A stretch of DNA of 64,000 nucleotides, from contig JBJTVH010000102.1 of NCBI GenBank assembly GCA_046081125.1, positions 27,843 through 91,842 of the forward strand, read 5' to 3'. Below the pieces are notes generated by a model. It saw only the letters and a program-made list of their open reading frames with translations. It was not told where the DNA came from and ran no database searches. The position numbers and the translations under genes are program-made. The first letter of the stretch is position 1. Every line of letters starts with the position of its first letter. Shown piece by piece: positions 59,138 through 64,000 of this stretch. This DNA is from JBEIFW01 sp046081125 (GTDB taxonomy: Bacteria > Actinomycetota > Acidimicrobiia > Acidimicrobiales > Ilumatobacteraceae).

Positions 59138-61048
59138 TCAGTCTGCCGCGCCGCCGCGGGCGCCGGCCGACACGTCGACCCGCACGGCGGTCGCTTTGAA
59201 CTCGGCGGTGCCCGAGCGGGGGTCGGTTGCGTCGATCGTGAGCAGGTTGACGTCCACCTGGTCGGGGAAATGGAAGGTGAGGAACACCAGGCCTGGCCGC
59301 AGCCCGGGCACGATCCGGGCGGGCACGGTCACCGATCCGCGCCGGCTGGTGACCACGACGTCGTCGCCGTCGCGCACGCCGAGCACGCGGGCGTCCGCCA
59401 CGCCCATCTCGAGTTCCTCGCCTCGGCGCAGCGGGGACGACAACGCGCCCGTCTGCACGCCGGTGTTGTACGAGTCCAAGCGTCGACCGGTGGTGAGCCG
59501 CAACGGGAACTCGGCGTCGAGCCCGTCGACGGGCGGGTCGTGGTCGACGGCGTGGAACGGTGCGGGGTGGCCCCGCTCGGCCGGGTCGGCGGCCCAGAGC
59601 CGGCCGTGGAGGAACGACACGGGTTCCTCGGTGTCCGACGGGCACGGCCACTGCAGGCCGCCGGCCGCCTCGAGCCGGGCGTAGGACATCCCGCGGTGCA
59701 TCGGGCTGAGCGCACGGACTTCGTCCCACACCTGCTCGGCGGTGCCGTGCACCCAACCGGCGCCGAGTCGGTTGGCGATCTCGGTGAGGATCCACCGGTC
59801 CGGCTTCGTGTCGGCGGGCGGGGTGAGCGCCGCCCGCACGCGCTGCACCCGGCGCTCGGAGTTGGTGACCGTGCCGTCGTCTTCGCACCACGCCGCTGCG
59901 GCGGGCAGGACCACGTCGGCGAGTTCGGCGGTGCGGGTGAGGAACAGGTCCTGCACGACGAGGTGGTCGAGCCCGGCGAGCAACCGCCGGGCTCGGCCGA
60001 CGTCGGCTTCGGAGTCGGCCGGGTTCTCCCCCATCACGTACAGCGCCCGCAGCGCGCCGTGCTCCATGGCGTCGAACATCGCGGTCAGGTGCCGTCCGAC
60101 GGTGCCGCGCACCGGCCGACCCCAGGCCGCTTCGAACGGCGCCCGGACCGCCGGGTCCGTCAGGTCCTGGAACCCGGGGAGGCGGTTCGGGATGGCGCCC
60201 ATGTCGCCGCCGCCCTGCACGTTGTTCTGGCCTCGCAGCGGGCTCAGCCCCGAACCGCGGCGGCCGACGTGGCCGGTGGCGAGCGCAAGGTTGATGAGCG
60301 AGAGCACGTTGTCGACGGCGTTGTGGTGCTCGGTGATCCCGAGCGTCCAGCACAGTTGCGCCCGCTGGGCGCGCCCGTACGCGTGGGCGAGTTCGGCGAT
60401 GGCGTCGGCCGGCACCCCGGTGACGGCCTCGGCCCGATCGAGGGTCCACGGTTCGACGGACTCGACCCACACCTCGAACCCGGTCGTTGCGCTGGCAACG
60501 AATTGCTCGTGGATCAACCCGGCGTGCACGAGTTCGCGCCCGACGGCGTTGGCGAGCGGGATGTCGGTGCCCACGTCGAGCCCGAGCCACCGGTCCGCCC
60601 AGGCGGCGGTCGCCGTGCGGCGGGGGTCGACGACGAACAGGCGGGCCCCGTTGCGGACCGCCTGCAGGACGCGGTGGAAGAAGATCGGGTGGGCCTCCCG
60701 GGCATTGGAACCCCACAACACGACGACCTCGGCCTCCTCGACCTCACGGTACGAGGAGGTACCACCGCCCGCTCCGAACACGGTGGCCAGACCGACCACC
60801 GACGGGGCGTGTCAGGTTCGGTTACAGGAGTCGATGTCGTTGGAGCCGAACACCTGCCGGACGAGCTTCTGGGCGAGGTAGTTCACCTCGTTGGTGGCCT
60901 TCGAGCAGGAGAAGAACCCGATCGCGTCGCCGGCGGGGAGGTGCCGGGCGAAGCCCGCTGCGGCCCGGTCGAGTGCCTCGTCCCAGGCGGCGGGGCGCAG
61001 ACCGCCGGCATCTCGGACCATCGGGGTGAGGAGTCGGGGACGGCTCAT
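59138..61048 (-). CDS. Formate dehydrogenase catalytic subunit, selenocysteine (in-frame TGA at 60812-60814)
   Basis: Molybdenum/tungsten-bis-MGD enzyme oxidising formate to CO2; 636 residues if TGA is read through. The frame from ATG61048 runs through SKATNEVNYLAQKLVRQVFG and NDIDSCNRT to TGA (codon 79), then continues in the same frame with HAPSVVGLATVFGAGGG. Homologues have Cys or Sec at this place followed by His (E. coli FdhF RVUHGPS). Later motifs: VVVLWGSNAREAHPIFF, GQNNVQGGGDMGAIPNRLPG and the C-terminal MGD-binding VFLTFHFPDQVD. A SECIS-like hairpin follows the TGA. It lacks the N-terminal [4Fe-4S] domain, which is encoded at 56503-57357. ATG61048 overlaps the regulator stop (ATGA). 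Confidence 0.88.
60782..60814 (-). promoter_or_regulatory. Bacterial SECIS-like element at the formate dehydrogenase TGA
   Basis: Minus strand, numbering the TGA 1-3. After 11 nt, GGTGG (15-19) pairs with CCACC; bulged U at 20; C21 pairs with G28; apical loop GGUCUG. Loop G23 and U24 fall at exactly the positions required in E. coli fdhF mRNA, whose loop is AGGUCU and whose TGA-to-stem distance is also 11 nt. Confidence 0.85.
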
Positions 61049-61725
61049 GTCGCCAGTTTGTACCCGATACCCCGCACCGTGAGGATGAGATGCGGGTCGT
61101 CGGGGTGATCTTCGACCTTCACCCGTAGGCGGCGGATGTGGGCGTCGACGAGCCGACTGTCGCCGAGGTAGTCGTAACCCCACACCCGCTCGAGCAGCTG
61201 GTCGCGTGAGAGCACGATCCCGGGGTGGTCGGCGAATTCGCACAGGAGCAGAAATTCGGTCTTGGTGAGCGGGAGCTCGACCCCGCGTTTGAGCACGACC
61301 CCCTGCTCGCGGCGCAGTTCGACGTCGCCGAACAGCGCCGGGCGCGGCCCGGCCGCCTCGTGGAGTTGCACCCGGCGCAGCAGCGCTCGGATCCGCGCCG
61401 CGAGCTCCTTGGTGACCACCGGCTTGGTGATGTAGTCGTCCGCGCCGGCTTCGAGGCCGGCGACCATGTCGTAGGTGTCGGTCTGGGCGGTGACGATGAT
61501 GATCGGCACGATCGACCGGGCCCGGATGGTCCGTACGACGTCGAACCCCTGGATGTCGGGCAGCCGAAGATCGACGAGCACGAGGTCGGGCTCGACCCGG
61601 GTGGCGGCCTCGAGACCGCTGCGACCGTCGGCGGCCTCGTCGACCTGGTACCCCTCGTCTTCGAGGGCGAGGCGCAGGGCGAGGCGGATCTGGTCGTCGT
61701 CCTCGATGAACAACAGCCGGGTCAC
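61045..61725 (-). CDS. OmpR-family response regulator, MtrA-like
   Basis: DNA-binding response regulator of 226 residues. Receiver: LLFIEDDDQIRLALRLALED, phospho-Asp in LVLVDLRLPDIQGFD, VTAQTDT and ITKPV. C-terminal winged helix: LPLTKTEFLLLCEFADHPG, VWGYDYLGDSRLVDAHIRRL and LILTVRGIGYKL, which resemble MtrA of actinobacteria. Its stop overlaps the formate dehydrogenase catalytic start codon, so it is translated ahead of that operon. The cognate kinase gene lies divergently at 61858. GTG61725 is chosen; a TAACAA element 7 nt upstream resembles, but does not match, the leaderless hexamers. Confidence 0.88.
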   Translation of the reverse strand: MTRLLFIEDDDQIRLALRLALEDEGYQVDEAADGRSGLEAATRVEPDLVLVDLRLPDIQGFDVVRTIRARSIVPIIIVTAQTDTYDMVAGLEAGADDYITKPVVTKELAARIRALLRRVQLHEAAGPRPALFGDVELRREQGVVLKRGVELPLTKTEFLLLCEFADHPGIVLSRDQLLERVWGYDYLGDSRLVDAHIRRLRVKVEDHPDDPHLILTVRGIGYKLAT

Positions 61726-61809
61726 ATCGATGTTGTTACCAAAAACGAACACGGCCCGCTCGGGGATGTCACACAAGTTCCGGAAGATGACGTCGGGTCC
61801 ACGCTGCTT

Positions 61810-61840
61810 GGTGGGGTACCGCTCCCCCTGGTACCCCACC
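61810..61840 (+). promoter_or_regulatory. Perfect 11-bp inverted repeat between divergent regulator and kinase genes
   Basis: GGTGGGGTACC (61810-61820) and GGTACCCCACC (61830-61840) flank a 9-nt spacer, 18 bp before ATG61858. As the genes diverge it is unlikely to be a terminator. It may be an operator or a 5' leader hairpin. Confidence 0.6.
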
Positions 61841-61857
61841 AACCGTGGGCAGCTCCC

Positions 61858-63300
61858 ATGGTCGACGCCCTGGTCCCCGCCCGACGGATGGGCAAGGCTG
61901 CTGCGGTGGCCGACGCCGAGCACCCGGTCCGGGCGCGCCGTTTCTCCCTGGGCCTTCGGGCGCGCATCACCGTCGGATTCGCCCTGCTCGGCCTGCTCGT
62001 GTCGCTGGCGCTCGCCGTGGTCACGTTCCGGTTGGCCTCGAACCACCTCACCGGTCAGCGCGAGGACTCGACCCGCACCCAGGCGTTCGTGAACGCCCGG
62101 GCCCTGCTCACCTCGCTCCGGGCCGGCGAGACGCCGCAGCGGTTCATGCAGTCGTTGCGGACCGACGGGTTCGCGCTGTTGGTGACCAACGGGCAGATCT
62201 TCGCCTCCAACGCCGGGTTCGACGTGAACAAGCTCCCGAGCGCGCTCGTCCAGCAGGTGGCGAGCGGCGGCACCGGCCGGATCGGCGCCGAGATCGACGG
62301 CCGCCCGTACCTCGTCTACGGGGTGACGATCGGCGCGGTCGAGGCCCGCTACTACGAGGCGTTCTCCCTCACGCAGCTCGACAAGACCTCGCAGTTCCTC
62401 GCCACGGCGGTCGCCGTGTCCGCTGCGGTCACCACGCTGGCGGCCGCCGGGATCGGCCTGTGGGCGAGCCGGCGGGTGCTGCGCCCGCTCACCCAGGTCG
62501 CCGAGGCCGCCGGTGACCTGGCGAGCGGCGGTCTCGATACCCGCCTGCGCGCCGATCGCGATCCGGACCTGTCGCGCCTGACCGATTCGTTCAACGAGAT
62601 GGCCGACGCGTTGCAGAGCCGGATCGAGCGCGAGGCACGCTTCGCTTCGGATGTGAGCCACGAACTGCGCTCGCCGCTCACTGCGCTCACCGCCGCCGTC
62701 GAGGTGCTCGACGGTCGACGCGACGAGCTTCCCGGCCGGATGCAGCATGCGCTCGATGTCGTCGTGAGCCAGGTGAGCCGCTTCGACCAGATGGTGCTCG
62801 ACCTGCTCGAGATCTCGCGGCTCGACGCCGGCGCTGCGGATCTTCACCGCGAGGAGCTGATCCTGCCCCCGTTCCTCGTTCGGGTGGCGGCCCGCCACGG
62901 CCAGGGGCACGTGCCGCTCGTCATCGATCCGGCGCTCGCCGACGAGCCGGTGTTCCTCGACCGCCGGCGTCTCGAGCGCATCCTGGCGAACCTGTTCCAG
63001 AACGCCGAGAACCACGCTGGCGGCGTGGTTCGGATCACCACCGACCGGCGCACGGCGCCCAACGGGATAGCCATGCTGCAGCTCGGGGTCGAAGACGCCG
63101 GGCCCGGAGTCGCAGCGTCGGAACGGGATCGGATCTTCGAGCGCTTCGCTCGGGGCACCACCGCCCGCCATCGGGTCGGCACGGGACTCGGGTTGGCGCT
63201 CGTGCGCGAGCACGCCGTGCTCCACGGCGGGACCGCGTGGGTGGAGGACCGGCCCGGCGGCGGCTCGCGCTTCGTGGTCGACCTGGCGGTCGGTCCGTGA
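61858..63300 (+). CDS. Sensor histidine kinase, MtrB-like
   Basis: Membrane kinase of 480 residues. Helix 1 (about 36-62, ITVGFALLGLLVSLALAVVT), an extracytoplasmic sensor of about 125 residues, helix 2 (about 180-205), a HAMP domain (RRVLRPLTQVAEAAGDLASG), HisKA with SDVSHELRSPLTAL, and an HATPase with ILANLFQNAENHAGG, DAGPGVA and GTGLGLALV. Divergent from its likely partner regulator at 61045-61725 and followed by a GerMN lipoprotein gene, as mtrB is followed by lpqB in actinobacteria. ATG61858 is the upstream-most plausible start; ATG61891 is an alternative. Confidence 0.87.
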   Translation: MVDALVPARRMGKAAAVADAEHPVRARRFSLGLRARITVGFALLGLLVSLALAVVTFRLASNHLTGQREDSTRTQAFVNARALLTSLRAGETPQRFMQSLRTDGFALLVTNGQIFASNAGFDVNKLPSALVQQVASGGTGRIGAEIDGRPYLVYGVTIGAVEARYYEAFSLTQLDKTSQFLATAVAVSAAVTTLAAAGIGLWASRRVLRPLTQVAEAAGDLASGGLDTRLRADRDPDLSRLTDSFNEMADALQSRIEREARFASDVSHELRSPLTALTAAVEVLDGRRDELPGRMQHALDVVVSQVSRFDQMVLDLLEISRLDAGAADLHREELILPPFLVRVAARHGQGHVPLVIDPALADEPVFLDRRRLERILANLFQNAENHAGGVVRITTDRRTAPNGIAMLQLGVEDAGPGVAASERDRIFERFARGTTARHRVGTGLGLALVREHAVLHGGTAWVEDRPGGGSRFVVDLAVGP

Positions 63301-64000
63301 CGCGTAGCGACGACCGGCGCGCCTCGGGCGCAGCCCGGCGGGCCGCGGGGACCCAGCTCATCGCCCCGGTGACGGTCGCCGTCGCCGTGATGGTCGCCGT
63401 GACGGCCGGGTGCGGCGCTCAACCGAGGGAGGCCTACGAGCCACTCGTCCCGCCCGCGGATCTGAGCGAGGTCACCACCACGACCACCTCGACGACGATC
63501 GCGACCACTGCGGCGACCACGATCGTGCCGACGACGACGGTCCCGACCGAGCTGGTGGCGGTGTACTTCGTGGGCACCGGGCAGCTGCGGCGCACCGAAC
63601 GGTCCCGGCCGCGCGGGGTGAGCGTGAGCGACGTGCTCGACCTGCTCGCCGCCGGGCCCGACACCGCCTCCCCGTCGTTGCGCTCGGCCATTCCGGCTAC
63701 CCCACGAGTGCTGAACCGGGTGACGGTGTCCGGCGGGGTCGCCACCGTCGATCTCAACCCCGCCGTGCGGGACCTGCCCCGCTCCGAGCAGTCGTTCGCG
63801 TTCGGGCAGATCGTGCTCACCCTGACCGAGCGGCCCGGCGTCGGGCAGGTGCGCTTCACCCTCGGGGGCTCCCCGCTCGCGGCGTTCCTCCCCGACGGCA
63901 GCCAGCGCGACGCTCCCGTCGCCAAGGAGGACTACCAGATCCTGCTGTCGAGCCCGCCGTCGACGACGACGACGGCCCCCGGCACGTCCGCGGGCCCGTC
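63297..64000 (+). CDS. GerMN-domain lipoprotein, LpqB-like, 3' end outside window
   Basis: Start GTG63297 overlaps the kinase stop (GTGA), so it is coupled to the kinase. The frame stays open to the window end. Residues 18-40 form a signal peptide ending at TAGC, a probable lipobox (VAVTAGCGA). A Thr-rich linker (about 57-78) leads to a GerMN-like domain: VAVYFVGTGQLRRTERSRP, VSVSDVLDLLAAGP, VATVDLNPAVRDLP and FGQIVLTLTERPGVGQVRF. LpqB proteins modulate MtrB in other actinobacteria; by position this one may do the same. Any C-terminal propeller would lie beyond the window. Confidence 0.82.
   Translation, partial: MTRSDDRRASGAARRAAGTQLIAPVTVAVAVMVAVTAGCGAQPREAYEPLVPPADLSEVTTTTTSTTIATTAATTIVPTTTVPTELVAVYFVGTGQLRRTERSRPRGVSVSDVLDLLAAGPDTASPSLRSAIPATPRVLNRVTVSGGVATVDLNPAVRDLPRSEQSFAFGQIVLTLTERPGVGQVRFTLGGSPLAAFLPDGSQRDAPVAKEDYQILLSSPPSTTTTAPGTSAGP

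Noticed and set aside
60812..60814. TGA in the formate dehydrogenase gene as an inactivating nonsense mutation or gene boundary
   Set aside because: It falls exactly on the Sec/Cys codon, both flanks stay in frame and conserved, and a SECIS-like hairpin with the correct loop follows.

Overview
The window is a dense, high-GC stretch with no gene-free gap longer than about 250 bp. Several features point to a free-living actinomycete of the Acidimicrobiia type. These are a gcvH-FHA-MerR-bifunctional nuclease-MerR gene order like Mycobacterium tuberculosis Rv1826-Rv1832, a DUF4193 protein, a HelY helicase, an MtrA/MtrB/LpqB-like set and an actinobacterial TatBC pair. The class assignment is an inference from gene content. 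At least 13 genes carry a TANNNT hexamer 6-8 nt before the start codon, which suggests widespread leaderless transcription and helped choose starts.

Layout. 1-19 kb: signal peptidase I, a decayed NhaP-type antiporter, a GDPD phosphodiesterase, TatB-TatC, HelY, an M20 amidohydrolase, a double-length ThyX-like protein, a LysM-transglycosylase, small housekeeping genes, a gamma carbonic anhydrase, a PrmA-like methyltransferase and a DUF1800/DUF1501 export pair. 20.2-26.8 kb: a leftward chemotaxis operon (cheA, cheW, cheY, cheB, cheR, cheX, cheY, cheC-like) with no receptor or flagellar genes nearby. 27-36.4 kb: an alpha/beta hydrolase, a luciferase-like monooxygenase, then the glycine cleavage system. 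gcvP lies behind a tandem glycine riboswitch; gcvH and gcvT lie on the other strand with the GarA-like, FtsR-like and nuclease genes. 36.4-44.3 kb: a sugar nucleotidyltransferase/phosphomannomutase fusion, a CDP-alcohol phosphatidyltransferase, an SDR, a HIT protein, an acyl-CoA mutase with isobutyryl-CoA mutase-type active-site residues, a nitroreductase and ClpP. 44.3-56.5 kb: two fold-II PLP enzymes, secreted proteins, a PhzF-like protein, a hybrid histidine kinase, isocitrate dehydrogenase and a membrane spermidine-synthase-like protein.

56.5-64 kb holds the most striking locus, a leftward formate dehydrogenase operon. Its catalytic gene (59138-61048) has an in-frame TGA exactly where formate dehydrogenases carry selenocysteine or cysteine, followed at the right distance by a bacterial SECIS-like hairpin. 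The alpha subunit is also split. The N-terminal iron-sulfur modules, including the first molybdopterin-domain [4Fe-4S] motif, are on the last gene, behind a NuoE-NuoF fusion. The operon is led by an MtrA-like response regulator whose stop overlaps the catalytic start codon. The MtrB-like kinase and LpqB-like lipoprotein genes diverge from it across a short region with a perfect 11-bp inverted repeat.

Functional links: TatBC can export the Tat-signal proteins encoded here (DUF1501, NodB-like). The Gcv genes are divided over two strands, and glycine control is visible only for gcvP. The formate dehydrogenase implies selenocysteine machinery (SelA/B/C/D) elsewhere in the genome.
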